DNA of 21,117 bases from the IMG/VR virus record IMGVR_UViG_3300035666_000191, positions 1 to 21,117 of that record. The stretch is one strand, 5' to 3'. The number at the start of each line of letters is the position of its first letter. The stretch's first letter is position 1. This stretch comes from a virus. The notes beneath the pieces are model-generated. The model searched no databases. It worked only from the letters and a program-made list of their open reading frames with translations, and was not told where the DNA came from. The position numbers were made by a program, and so were the translations under genes. This document shows positions 8,384-15,433 of the stretch, in pieces.

Positions 8384-8717
8384 TGACCACCTCGCCCTCG
8401 ATCACTTGCATCGGTTCGCGTGTCGCGCCCTGAAGCGCCGCGCGCAGCCGTTCGATGCCCCAGCGCTTGTCATAGTTCGCGCCGAGGTCGTCCAGTTGCT
8501 GCTTGATGATGGCGCGCTCGTCCTGTTCCCGTGAGCCTTTCGGCTCCGGCGCATCCTGCGGAACTTCCGTAAAATACGGATGGTTCCGCAGTTTGTTGAC
8601 CTGCCAGGGCAACAGGTGCCCGACATCAACAGGTGCGCCAGCCGAAAACGTGACGCCGTAGAGGGAGGCGAACTCGTCGCCCCCCTCATCGTCACCTTTC
8701 CAGATGAAGGCCGTCAT
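8376..8717 (-). CDS. Small virion-associated protein with SAP/HeH-like C-terminal motif, 113 aa
   Basis: It lies between the decoration-protein candidate and the gp4-like adaptor and overlaps both (TAATG at its start, ATGGCTGA at its end). The N-terminal half has short beta-type segments (FIWKGDDEGG, FASLYGVTFSAGAPVDV) and the phrase LPWQVNKLRNHPYFTEV. This 'G..V.V.....KL..NP.F' pattern occurs in small proteins found between coat and connector genes in many phages. The C-terminal half, IIKQQLDDLGANYDKRWGIE followed by RLRAALQGA, looks like a SAP/HeH/LEM-type helix-extended loop-helix ('L...LD.LG..YD.RWG...L...L'). Those small domains often bind nucleic acid or protein. No specific function can be given. 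Confidence 0.85.
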   Translation of the reverse strand: MTAFIWKGDDEGGDEFASLYGVTFSAGAPVDVGHLLPWQVNKLRNHPYFTEVPQDAPEPKGSREQDERAIIKQQLDDLGANYDKRWGIERLRAALQGATREPMQVIEGEVVNG

Positions 8718-9229
8718 TAAACGGCCAGCGTCGGATCGACCACGTAGTACACGACGAGCGAAATTGTGCCCGTGTGGCCTGCGTTGCCAGCCACGTTGGC
8801 TTCGACTTGCAGCTTTGTCTTCTTCGTGAAGAACGGCAGCACGCCAGTGGCGAGAATGCCGCTCAGCGGGTACATGAGGCCCGCAACCGGCGACACGTTG
8901 CCAAGGGCAAACGCGTCACCCGTCAGCACGCCGAGATTGCCGAGCCCGTCAGGGTCAGCAGCATCATACGTGCCAGAGCCGCCGTTAGCGGCCCAGCCGA
9001 GGTCCATGTCCAGCGTCTCCGTGCCGGTATCAAGGTCGGCGCCGTAGAACATGCCTCCGACGACAACCGCCCCGGCCGGAACCCAGCACATCTCGAAGAT
9101 GTCGCCATCTTCGACCGCAGCCCCGATTGTGTAGGAGCCGTAAGCGCACTGGAGAACGCCAGCCAGGGAAGGACCCGCAATCGGGAAGCCTGTTGCACCG
9201 CGCGTAGCGGTGAGTGTTTCAGCAACCAT
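8717..9229 (-). CDS. Probable head decoration/capsid-associated protein, 170 aa
   Basis: It directly follows the major capsid gene, 12 bases later, with a strong ribosome site (AAGGAG, about eight bases from ATG 9227-9229). The sequence is beta-rich and Gly/Ala-rich, with almost no charged helices: DGDIFEMCWVPAGAVVVGGMF, LDTGTETLDMDLGWA, LMYPLSGILATGVLPFF, KTKLQVEANVAGNAGHTG and a final ISLVVYYVVDPTLAV. Small beta proteins right after the coat gene are often decoration or stabilising proteins, present at one copy per coat subunit. The strong ribosome site next to the coat gene agrees with high copy number. I recognise the style ('G.....D.LDT.T..LD.G') from proteins placed next to N4-gp56-type capsid genes, but the function is inferred. 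Confidence 0.85.
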   Translation of the reverse strand: MVAETLTATRGATGFPIAGPSLAGVLQCAYGSYTIGAAVEDGDIFEMCWVPAGAVVVGGMFYGADLDTGTETLDMDLGWAANGGSGTYDAADPDGLGNLGVLTGDAFALGNVSPVAGLMYPLSGILATGVLPFFTKKTKLQVEANVAGNAGHTGTISLVVYYVVDPTLAV

Positions 9230-9241
9230 TGGTAATGCTCC

Positions 9242-10354
9242 TTACGAGTCGGCGGCGGCTGCGAAGAAGCACGACACCATGCCGTGTTGCTTGCCGTTGT
9301 ATGCGAGTTTCTTGACGCCAAGCAGTTCCTCGATGGCGACACCAGGGCGGAACTTGTAGTCCTTGTCCATGTCGCTGCGCGGGGTCGGCTCTTGACCCCA
9401 TGCGATGCCGACAGCCTGCGCGCCGCACAGGAACACCGGACGGACGTCCGTCGTTCCAGAAGCGCCGGCGTTGGTCAGGTTGTAGGTTCCGGTCGATGCG
9501 ATGTCGTCGATCTCCGGGACTTCGCGATGGATGATCCCGTCATAGAGCAGGTCGCCGTCCTGAAAGATTGGGTTGTCGTCCATGCCAGAGCCTTCACGCG
9601 AGCGAGCCTCACGGTTCGCTTGCGTCATCGTGGTGTCGGCCTTCAGGTCGCGGAACGTCCGCGCCCCGTGGAACGCCACGTAGTATTCCCGGCCGTCCGC
9701 TGTCTTGTACGGGCGGATATGGGGGTCAGCCGACTTGGCGATGCGCTTGCCAAGCGACATCGACGCAACCGTGCATTTGTCGTCGGTCGTGTCGAGCGTT
9801 GCCGTGGCGGTTGCCCAAGTCGCGGAGTAGTTCGACTTGAGCTTGCCGAACAACAGGCGGTCAGCGTTCGCAGCCGCGTAAGCGTTGCGGTTCGCAGCTG
9901 ACGAGCTTGCAAGCGTGACAGTCGTGTCGCCAGTCGTGACAGCCGACAGCATAGCCGTGATGACATCGTCACGCAGCTTCTCCGCTTCCCACTGGCGCAG
10001 CATGTCCTTCGCAGCGCCGTACAGGTCAATCTCGGTCTTGTAGCTGGTCGATTTCGGCACGCGCACGCCGTTCCTGCGCCAATCGACGGAGATTGCGCAG
10101 TTGTAGTTGCCGAGTTCTTCCTCGGCGCCGTCGAGCATGGTTGCCCCGCTCACGCCCTGGCCGACCAGTTTCGTGATCAGCGGGATGTTGATGGTCTTTC
10201 CCGCTTCTTCCTGAAGCTCGTACTTGGCGATGATGATGGATGACGACGAGCGGCCCATGTACGGCTTGAAGCCGGACGCGCGGACATACTCAGCGTAGTA
10301 TTGGCTGATCCACTTCTGTTTCTCAGAAGCAGAAGCCAGCATGACTTCTGACAT
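9242..10354 (-). CDS. Major capsid protein, N4-gp56 family, 370 aa
   Basis: The coat protein of the head. The family is recognised from the N-terminal part: WISQYYAEYVRASGFKPYMG, then SSSIIIAKYELQEEAGKTIN with PLITKLVGQGVSG, the 'G.GV.G...L.G.EE.L......I.VDW.R..V' block and MLRQWEAEKLRDDVITAMLS. The middle has EYYVAFHGARTFRDLKAD, and the end has DYKFRPGVAIEELLGVKKLAYNGKQHGM, typical closing motifs of N4 gp56-like coat proteins. Length is usual for the family (about 340-400 aa). ATG 10352-10354 has GAGG seven bases before it, three bases after the scaffold stop. Scaffold, coat and decoration genes thus form one tight block behind the terminator at 11171. Confidence 0.93.
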   Translation of the reverse strand: MSEVMLASASEKQKWISQYYAEYVRASGFKPYMGRSSSSIIIAKYELQEEAGKTINIPLITKLVGQGVSGATMLDGAEEELGNYNCAISVDWRRNGVRVPKSTSYKTEIDLYGAAKDMLRQWEAEKLRDDVITAMLSAVTTGDTTVTLASSSAANRNAYAAANADRLLFGKLKSNYSATWATATATLDTTDDKCTVASMSLGKRIAKSADPHIRPYKTADGREYYVAFHGARTFRDLKADTTMTQANREARSREGSGMDDNPIFQDGDLLYDGIIHREVPEIDDIASTGTYNLTNAGASGTTDVRPVFLCGAQAVGIAWGQEPTPRSDMDKDYKFRPGVAIEELLGVKKLAYNGKQHGMVSCFFAAAADS

Positions 10355-10357
10355 TGG

Positions 10358-11086
10358 TTATCCTCTGAATAGGTTATCGAAAGCGTTGCCCGGTCCCGTA
10401 GGAACCGCGCCTGCTCTCGCTGCCGCTGGTCTTCCGACCACACTCGGCGGGGGTTGCTGTGACGATGGGGCCGGCTGGACGCCTTGGCCCTGAAGTTCAG
10501 CCAGTACCTGCGCGCGGATCTTCTCGGCCTCAGACTTGCGCCACGCTTCCGGGTCTTGCCCGATCTCTGACATCAGCTTGTGCTGGCGGTGCCATTTGAC
10601 GACAAAGTCGTATGGATGGATCTGGCCTTGCAATTGCTGTTGCAGCATCGGGTTCTGACCGACAGCGGCCAGGAATGCCTTCTGCGCCTCGCTCACGATT
10701 TCCTCGCCATGGCTCTGTCGCGCCATCAGTTCGGATGTGTTCAGACGTTCGTTGAAGGCGATGCGCTGCTGTTCAGCGAGCGCGTACTGGATGATCCCCG
10801 AAGGGTCAGTCGGTATCTGCTCGGGCTGTTGCGGTTGCTGGTAGCGTTGGAGCTGTTGCTCAAGGTCTATCCGCTTGGCAGTCTCGGCTTGTCGTTTGTC
10901 GCGCTCGTCTAGAAGCGCGGAGATGGGGACGAAACGCCCTGTTTCCGGATCACGCGCCCTGCCATCGCCTTGCGGCTCGGGTTCGGGTGCGGCTGGCTTC
11001 TCGGCTTCGATGACCGGAGCGGATGGCTCAGGCGCAGGCGTTGCCGGTTCTTCAGCGTCCAGAAAGTTCAGCTTTTCATCGCTCAT
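10358..11086 (-). CDS. Capsid scaffolding protein, 242 aa
   Basis: It is immediately upstream of the coat gene, as scaffolds are. The composition is typical: acidic Pro/Glu/Ala-rich start (LDAEEPATPAPEPSAPVIEA), then the phage scaffold phrase GRARDPETGRFVPISALLDE, then long Gln-rich helices (RIDLEQQLQRYQQPQQPEQ; then GQNPMLQQQLQGQIHPYDFV), and a basic/Pro-rich tail ending NAFDNLFRG. The pattern 'D..GRFVP..AL..ER' followed by a coiled coil is shared by scaffolds of N4-gp56 and P22-type phages. I chose ATG 11084-11086 (MSDEKLNFLD), which has GAAAGGT seven bases upstream. A GTG at 11110 would add eight Thr/Arg-rich residues and has no better site. No protease domain is seen. Confidence 0.82.
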   Translation of the reverse strand: MSDEKLNFLDAEEPATPAPEPSAPVIEAEKPAAPEPEPQGDGRARDPETGRFVPISALLDERDKRQAETAKRIDLEQQLQRYQQPQQPEQIPTDPSGIIQYALAEQQRIAFNERLNTSELMARQSHGEEIVSEAQKAFLAAVGQNPMLQQQLQGQIHPYDFVVKWHRQHKLMSEIGQDPEAWRKSEAEKIRAQVLAELQGQGVQPAPSSQQPPPSVVGRPAAARAGAVPTGPGNAFDNLFRG

Positions 11087-11128
11087 CGTTCGACCTTTCG
11101 TCGTCGTCACGCAATCGCCCGAAACAGC

Positions 11129-11146
11129 GGCGTCCTGTTTGACGCC
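11129..11146. repeat. Inverted repeat GGCGTC-N6-GACGCC upstream of the scaffold gene
   Basis: Two perfect 6-base arms with a 6-base spacer lie in the 84-base gap between the internal terminator and the scaffold start. No T-run follows, so it is not a second terminator. It could be an operator, an mRNA leader hairpin or chance in GC-rich DNA. The rest of this gap shows no convincing -35/-10 pair on the minus strand. Confidence 0.35.
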
Positions 11147-11170
11147 CGATTGACCCCGGCGGCGGGTACG

Positions 11171-11196
11171 AAAAAACCCGCCTGATCAGGGCGGGT
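11171..11196 (-). terminator. Intrinsic terminator between the 406-aa gene and the scaffold gene
   Basis: On the minus strand ACCCGCC pairs with GGCGGGT around a CTGATCA loop and is followed by an unbroken T-run (TTTTTT including the last stem base). It stands 27 bases after the stop of the 406-aa gene. It splits the late genes into a packaging block and a head/tail block. On the plus strand no T-run follows. Confidence 0.88.
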
Positions 11197-11222
11197 CACT
11201 CATCTCGAATTGTTGCGAAGCG

Positions 11223-12443
11223 TTACGCCGCCATCAGCAGCATAATCGCCTCGTCCTCGTCTTCCTGTTCAGCCTCGGCCTGTTGCCGCGCGAGCTGTTG
11301 AAGCGCACTCGCAAGCTGCGCCTGCGTCCGTGCGATTGCCGCGTCCTGGCGCGCAAAAACGTCTTGCGGCGCGGGAATCGGCGGGATTGCCGGCCGTGGC
11401 GTTGGCGGTTGCCAATCGTCCCCGAAGTCCTTGGAGACGGGCTCAGGCTGCTTCTTCTTGCGCTTCTTGTAGTAGTAGGGGTCTTCAGCAACGCCGCCGC
11501 TCTTCGAGCCGCTGGACAGCCCGTTATCAACTGTCGGCGCGTGGCCGGTGATGACGAGCGCGCCCGTTCCCGGCGTCACGCTGACGCTGGTCGGAACCGT
11601 AACCGTGGGCGGGTAGCCCTGAAGGACCAGCGCGCCAGTTCCAGGCGATGCTGTGACGCTCGTTCCAACTGAAACTGTCGGAGCGAACCCCGTCAGCACC
11701 AGCGTGTCTATGCCGGGGCTGACCGTGGAACTTGCGCTGACCGTTGGCGCTTGTCCGGTCAGGACCAGCGTGTCTATGCCGGGCGATGCGGTGGCGTCGG
11801 TCGCCCCGCCATCGGGACGCACCGCGATGGTGTTGGCAACCCACGCCAGAGACGCGGCAATCGTCCACGCAGCCGGGTCTTCCGATGACGCCGCGTTGTC
11901 GCGATAAGACGATCCAACACCAACGCCCGCCGCGTTGGGGGCATCGTCGTAAATATCATTGGTCGTGTAATTCGTCGGGCCGTCTGTCGGGTCCGCCGTC
12001 TGGTTATCAGACGCAAAAACCGTCAGCCATGTGGTGTCAGCGCTGCCCCAGCTTGGCGTCAGGCTGGGCGAGTTCGGAGCCGTGCTGGTGCCTGTCGCCG
12101 CCGTTCCAGCCTCAACACTCTGGGCGCCGCTGATGCGGTAGATATGCCAAGCCGAACGCTCGATGGCCGAGGTGTCGATAGACAGAACAGCGCCGTCTTC
12201 AGTCCCGTCTGCAACCTTCCAGTACGCCGTCAGGCGCGCGGCTACCCCGCTCGCCGTCGAAAACAGCAGGGTCCATGTTCCCGCCGTGGTGTTGTCCCAT
12301 GTGACCGTCGCATCGCCATCGTTGGCGAACAGGGCAATGAGAATGTCGTTGGCGTTGACCGTCGCCGGAAGCGTGACGCTCCGGGTCGTAGCGTTGGTGT
12401 TGTTGTTGGCTCGTGTGACGGACTGAACGACTGGAAAGGCCAT
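11223..12443 (-). CDS. Virion-associated beta protein with four C-terminal repeats, 406 aa
   Basis: Function not recognised. Residues 1-210 look like an all-beta domain (SVTLPATVNANDILIALFAN; TTWLTVFASDNQTADPTDG; ending WVANTIAVRPDG), similar in style to lectin/jelly-roll-type phage proteins. Residues 219-305 hold four tandem units of 22-24 aa with consensus SPG(I/T)(D/G)(T/A)LV(L/I)(T/Q)G-x-(A/P)PTV. A basic, Tyr/Lys-rich stretch follows (DPYYYKKRKKKQPEPV), then a Pro-rich linker and a Gln/Ala/Glu coiled coil (ARTQAQLASALQQLARQQAE). The Thr/Ser/Asn richness and repeats suggest a surface or fibre protein. It is the last gene before the internal terminator. The two central repeats share a nearly identical DNA stretch, which points to recent duplication. 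It could be a head fibre or a decoration protein. Confidence 0.82.
   Translation of the reverse strand: MAFPVVQSVTRANNNTNATTRSVTLPATVNANDILIALFANDGDATVTWDNTTAGTWTLLFSTASGVAARLTAYWKVADGTEDGAVLSIDTSAIERSAWHIYRISGAQSVEAGTAATGTSTAPNSPSLTPSWGSADTTWLTVFASDNQTADPTDGPTNYTTNDIYDDAPNAAGVGVGSSYRDNAASSEDPAAWTIAASLAWVANTIAVRPDGGATDATASPGIDTLVLTGQAPTVSASSTVSPGIDTLVLTGFAPTVSVGTSVTASPGTGALVLQGYPPTVTVPTSVSVTPGTGALVITGHAPTVDNGLSSGSKSGGVAEDPYYYKKRKKKQPEPVSKDFGDDWQPPTPRPAIPPIPAPQDVFARQDAAIARTQAQLASALQQLARQQAEAEQEDEDEAIMLLMAA
11529..11789 (-). repeat. Four tandem coding repeats (72, 72 and 66 bp steps)
   Basis: The motif encoding 'LVLTG' recurs at 11554, 11626, 11698 and 11764, giving periods of 72, 72 and 66 bases. 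All are multiples of three, so frame is kept. The stretch GTCAGSACCAGCGTGTCTAT (S = C or G) occurs at 11692 and again at 11758, exactly 66 bases later. The units encode SPG-x2-(T/A)LV-x-x-G-x-x-PTV. Confidence 0.8.
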
Positions 12444-12446
12444 CGC

Positions 12447-12719
12447 TTAGACCCTCTCGACGACCATCACCCGCGAACCCGTGAACGTCAGCGAGACTAT
12501 CTCGCGCTCACCAGCCCATAGCTGCGATGCAGCAGACAGCGCCGCGCTTGCTGAGAGGTCGCCGGGAACAGCCACAAGCATCGTCTCAGGCAGCTGCTGT
12601 TGCTCAACGAACGCAGGGTCTTCCGCCAACGCTTCCGCCAGTTCGGCTGGAGTCAGCGGCGCAACCACGCGCCGGGACACGATCTCAGCCATACGATGCA
12701 TAACCCACGTTTCAGCCAT
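12447..12719 (-). CDS. Unknown phage protein, 90 aa
   Basis: Not recognised. The N-terminal half is helical and amphipathic (ETWVMHRMAEIVSRRVVAPL, then TPAELAEALAEDPAFVEQQQ). The C-terminal half alternates hydrophobic residues as strands (MLVAVPGDLSA, EREIVSLTFTGSRVMVVERV). It has no membrane segment or metal site. Its ATG lies within the last eight bases of the 35-aa membrane gene (ATGGCTGA), and its stop is three bases before the 406-aa gene, so it is part of the same translation-coupled row. It may be a small virion or assembly protein, since it lies among structural genes, but no evidence favours one role. Confidence 0.75.
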   Translation of the reverse strand: MAETWVMHRMAEIVSRRVVAPLTPAELAEALAEDPAFVEQQQLPETMLVAVPGDLSASAALSAASQLWAGEREIVSLTFTGSRVMVVERV

Positions 12720-12819
12720 TGGGCGGCGGCTCGTCGTGGGATGTTTTTGCCAGTGACAGCGCGAAAAACGTCACCACAACGCCCGCCTGCACGCCAAGAA
12801 GGAAGCTCCAGATATCCAT
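12712..12819 (-). CDS. Single-helix membrane protein, 35 aa
   Basis: This short ORF fills the gap between two structural genes. ATG 12817-12819 follows AGGGGCGG with good spacing, and its stop overlaps the next ATG by eight bases. The protein has a short start (MDIW), then one hydrophobic segment SFLLGVQAGVVVTFFALSLA, then a polar tail KTSHDEPPPNG. This is the layout of a small one-helix membrane peptide such as a phage lysis accessory or pinholin-like protein. No signal peptidase site is needed to explain it. The evidence for a real gene is the ribosome site, tight coupling to both neighbours and the clean helix. The role is unknown. Confidence 0.65.
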   Translation of the reverse strand: MDIWSFLLGVQAGVVVTFFALSLAKTSHDEPPPNG

Positions 12820-12828
12820 GTGCCGCCC

Positions 12829-13266
12829 CTATGCCAGCGTGAACACGCCGCTTGCGTTAATGGCCACAGTGAGCGTCCCGGATACCGTCGAGACGTTAGT
12901 CACCGTGTCCAGTTCGCAGAAGCACAGAAGGTCATCGTTGGTGTTGTCGGCGTAGATCACCGCATATTTGGCCGTGATGGTGGACGAGGTCCACGCCTGG
13001 TCATCGCAATCGAAGGTCACCGTGCCGGTCGATCTGACCCATGTGCAGGACAGCGTCTTGCCCGCCGTGGTGTAACCGCCGCCATTGGCAACTTCAGCCG
13101 TCAGATCCGCATAGCGGCAATCGGTCGATGTGCCGGCGAAGGTCGCAGCAAGCGCCTGCGCGTCGGTGCAGAGCGCCATCTTGAAGGTCTGCGTGTCGAG
13201 GTCAAAGACCCCATCCGCCAACTTTTCCTTGGCGATGTTGAAGACTGTCCATGCGCCCGCAGCCAT
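12829..13266 (-). CDS. Small beta-rich virion protein following the portal, 145 aa
   Basis: The start ATG shares one base with the portal stop (TGATG), and AAGGGA stands about eight bases upstream. The layout is one I know from many phages: 'FNIAKEKLADGVFDLDTQTF', then KMALCTDAQALA, a YADLTAEVANGGGYTTAGKT block, a TGTVTFDCDDQAW...ITAKYAVIYAD block, and a final LTVAINASGVFTLA. These are all beta-type sequence, commonly found among head or tail genes with no proven function. Unlike versions I recall, this one is rich in cysteine (six residues: in ALCT, TDCRY, LSCTW, FDCDD and LLCFCEL), which could support crosslinks outside the cell. The call as a virion protein rests on family style and position. 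Confidence 0.83.
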   Translation of the reverse strand: MAAGAWTVFNIAKEKLADGVFDLDTQTFKMALCTDAQALAATFAGTSTDCRYADLTAEVANGGGYTTAGKTLSCTWVRSTGTVTFDCDDQAWTSSTITAKYAVIYADNTNDDLLCFCELDTVTNVSTVSGTLTVAINASGVFTLA

Positions 13267-15431
13267 CAGCTATTTCCCTTCTTGATGCGAACGCCCATCG
13301 CCTTGCCGGTCTTCGGATCGCGGACCAGTTCCTTCTCGGACGATGCTGCCGCTTTGACTTCCTCAAAGCCCCTCACCATGATCTGCGCGAGCTGTTCCAG
13401 GCCTTGCAGAACCGCATCCTGCTTCTGACTGAGGTCATCGATGCGCGGGTCTGGCATTTCTTCAGGCTGTTCGGGCGGGGTCTTGAGCGCCATTTCCTGC
13501 GAGCGGAAGCCGTCTTCAGCCTGCGCACGCGACCTGTTGAACTCAAGCTGCTGCTGGCTTTCCTGCGCCCTCGTGGACATTTCCTGCGCTTTGAATGCGC
13601 GTTCCTGGTCAGAGCTTTCCCGCTCCAGCATCATCCGTTCACGCTCAAGCGCACGGGTTTCAGCCTCGGAGCCAAGCTTCTGGCGTTCCATCTCGAGCTG
13701 AAGCGGGGCCAACTGGCTATCAAGCTGCGCCTTGGACATCGTCGCCTGCGCTTGCGCCTGCTTCAACCCTACCTCGGCTTCCTTGCCCGCAATCTCCGCC
13801 TCGGCAGCGCGCTTCTGCATCGCCTGCGCCTCGGGGTCCTGCTGCTGGCCTTGGCCGCTCAGGAGCTCCGTCATCTTCTTCTTGCGCTGCGCCGGCAGGC
13901 TGCTCGCCTCGATCAGCGCCAGTGCGTAAGGCGGAGGCAGGGCTGCAAGCTGCGGCATGATCTGCGCCAGTTGCTCGAATTCCTCGCTCTGGAGCGTCAC
14001 CGTGTCCGGTCCCGTCTCAAGGATCACGTCCACATCCATCTGCGCCACGGCGTTCTGCACCTGCGGCTGGCCCGTCATCGGGTCCACCTGCACCTGGTTC
14101 AGCCCGATGAATTGCGTCGCCTGCTCGTCGTCAGTGATCCTGACCCATTTGGGCGAGGTCCAGAACTGTTTGATCCTGGCCCATGTGGCCCGGTAGACGC
14201 GCAGCTTGAAGTCATTGAACCGGTCATACAGCGGCGCAAGCTCGGCAAGCCCTGCCTGCTGCTGGGCGATGATGGCGCGTCCGCTCTCGCCTTCGGTGCC
14301 CTTGCCCTGAAGCGCATTGTTCGGCCCGAGAAGGTCAATCTCGGCTTTCGCCTCCTGCAACATATTGAGGTTGCCGGTCGTCTCCTGCGCCGTGTCCAGC
14401 ACCTGCACCGCTTGCGGGTCAACAACCTCGACCCAGCCATCAGGACGCGCAATCTCGCGCTTGGCCTGGCCTACATCAGCCACCGCGCCCTGTTGCGCCA
14501 TGACGCGGCGCGAGTGCAGGAAGTGGACAGCCTTGGACCGGCGATGGTTGATCTCGTCCTGCGGGCCGCGCATGTCGGCAACCACGCCGTAACGGGCGTT
14601 CTCGCGGTCAACGTAGGCGCTGAACGCCTCGATGGGGCAGACGGTCTTGCCCTTCTCGTCGCGGTAATAGCTCGGCCCGTCCATGACGAGCGTGGAGCCC
14701 ACCACGACGGCGTAGTTATGCTCAGAGCCAGCCTTGTAATAAAGCTGGCAGACCTGGACCCTTCTCCTTTTGCGGTCGATCCACGTCCCGCTCGACGGCT
14801 TGTCGTCAACGCTCTGGTCCGCAACGAACGCCTTTTCCGAGCCGGTAATGCCCGCCTCGATCTCCTTGCCCTTGTCGGGGTACAGCGCAATGGCGTCGTC
14901 TGCGTCCATCCACTTGAGGACGCCAAGGTAGCGAGCATCCGAAAAATCGTGGCGGCTGCTTCTCGGATCGAAGATGAACTCATCCCACGGGATCAGGTTG
15001 ACCCGAATGTCCTCGGGGCCGTCCATGATGACTTCGGCCGCACCCGCGCCCTCGATCATCCCGCACTCAAAAGCGCCGCTGAAGATGTTGTTCAGCCGCG
15101 TCTGATCGCTCACGAACCGCAACGCCTGCGTTACGATGTCGGCGCTTTGCTCGTCGCGTGGCGTGCGCGGATAGGCCTTGGGATCGGTGCGCCTGTTGCG
15201 CTCGACGCCCAAAATGCTGTCCACTTTCCTCTTGATGCGGTTGAAGACGATGGGCGGCTGACCGCGCTGCTTGAGGGTCGCGATTTCCTCACGCGTCCAT
15301 TGTTTGCCGTCGTAATAGTCACGCGCCAGGGCCGAGCGGTCGCGGGCCTCTTCCATCGTGTCGAGATACTCGCGCACCATCTTCCGGATGCGCTCGGCGC
15401 CGTCCTCGCCCGCTTCGGGCTTAGGCGACAT
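13266..15431 (-). CDS. Portal protein, P22-type, 721 aa
   Basis: The portal forms the dodecameric ring at the head vertex through which DNA is pumped. Length nearly equals P22 gp1 (725 aa). The family is recognised from the opening helix (VREYLDTMEEARDRSALARD, YYDGKQWT), GQPPIVFNRIKRKVDSILGV, the stem/wing segments RVNLIPWDEFIFDPRSSRHD and DARYLGVLKWMDADDAIALY, and RRVQVCQLYYKAG. The last third is a very long Gln/Glu/Arg-rich coiled coil (about 530-670), like the helical barrel of P22 portal. I chose ATG 15429-15431, two bases after the terL stop. A TTG at 15449, preceded by AAGGCGG, would add six residues and overlap terL by 16 bases. Both are plausible. Confidence 0.93.
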   Translation of the reverse strand: MSPKPEAGEDGAERIRKMVREYLDTMEEARDRSALARDYYDGKQWTREEIATLKQRGQPPIVFNRIKRKVDSILGVERNRRTDPKAYPRTPRDEQSADIVTQALRFVSDQTRLNNIFSGAFECGMIEGAGAAEVIMDGPEDIRVNLIPWDEFIFDPRSSRHDFSDARYLGVLKWMDADDAIALYPDKGKEIEAGITGSEKAFVADQSVDDKPSSGTWIDRKRRRVQVCQLYYKAGSEHNYAVVVGSTLVMDGPSYYRDEKGKTVCPIEAFSAYVDRENARYGVVADMRGPQDEINHRRSKAVHFLHSRRVMAQQGAVADVGQAKREIARPDGWVEVVDPQAVQVLDTAQETTGNLNMLQEAKAEIDLLGPNNALQGKGTEGESGRAIIAQQQAGLAELAPLYDRFNDFKLRVYRATWARIKQFWTSPKWVRITDDEQATQFIGLNQVQVDPMTGQPQVQNAVAQMDVDVILETGPDTVTLQSEEFEQLAQIMPQLAALPPPYALALIEASSLPAQRKKKMTELLSGQGQQQDPEAQAMQKRAAEAEIAGKEAEVGLKQAQAQATMSKAQLDSQLAPLQLEMERQKLGSEAETRALERERMMLERESSDQERAFKAQEMSTRAQESQQQLEFNRSRAQAEDGFRSQEMALKTPPEQPEEMPDPRIDDLSQKQDAVLQGLEQLAQIMVRGFEEVKAAASSEKELVRDPKTGKAMGVRIKKGNS

Positions 15432-15433
15432 GC

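Noticed and set aside
9242-10354. Classification as an N4-like phage because of the coat family
   Set aside because: No giant virion RNA polymerase or N4-type tail genes are present. Portal, tail adaptor and hub are P22-type.
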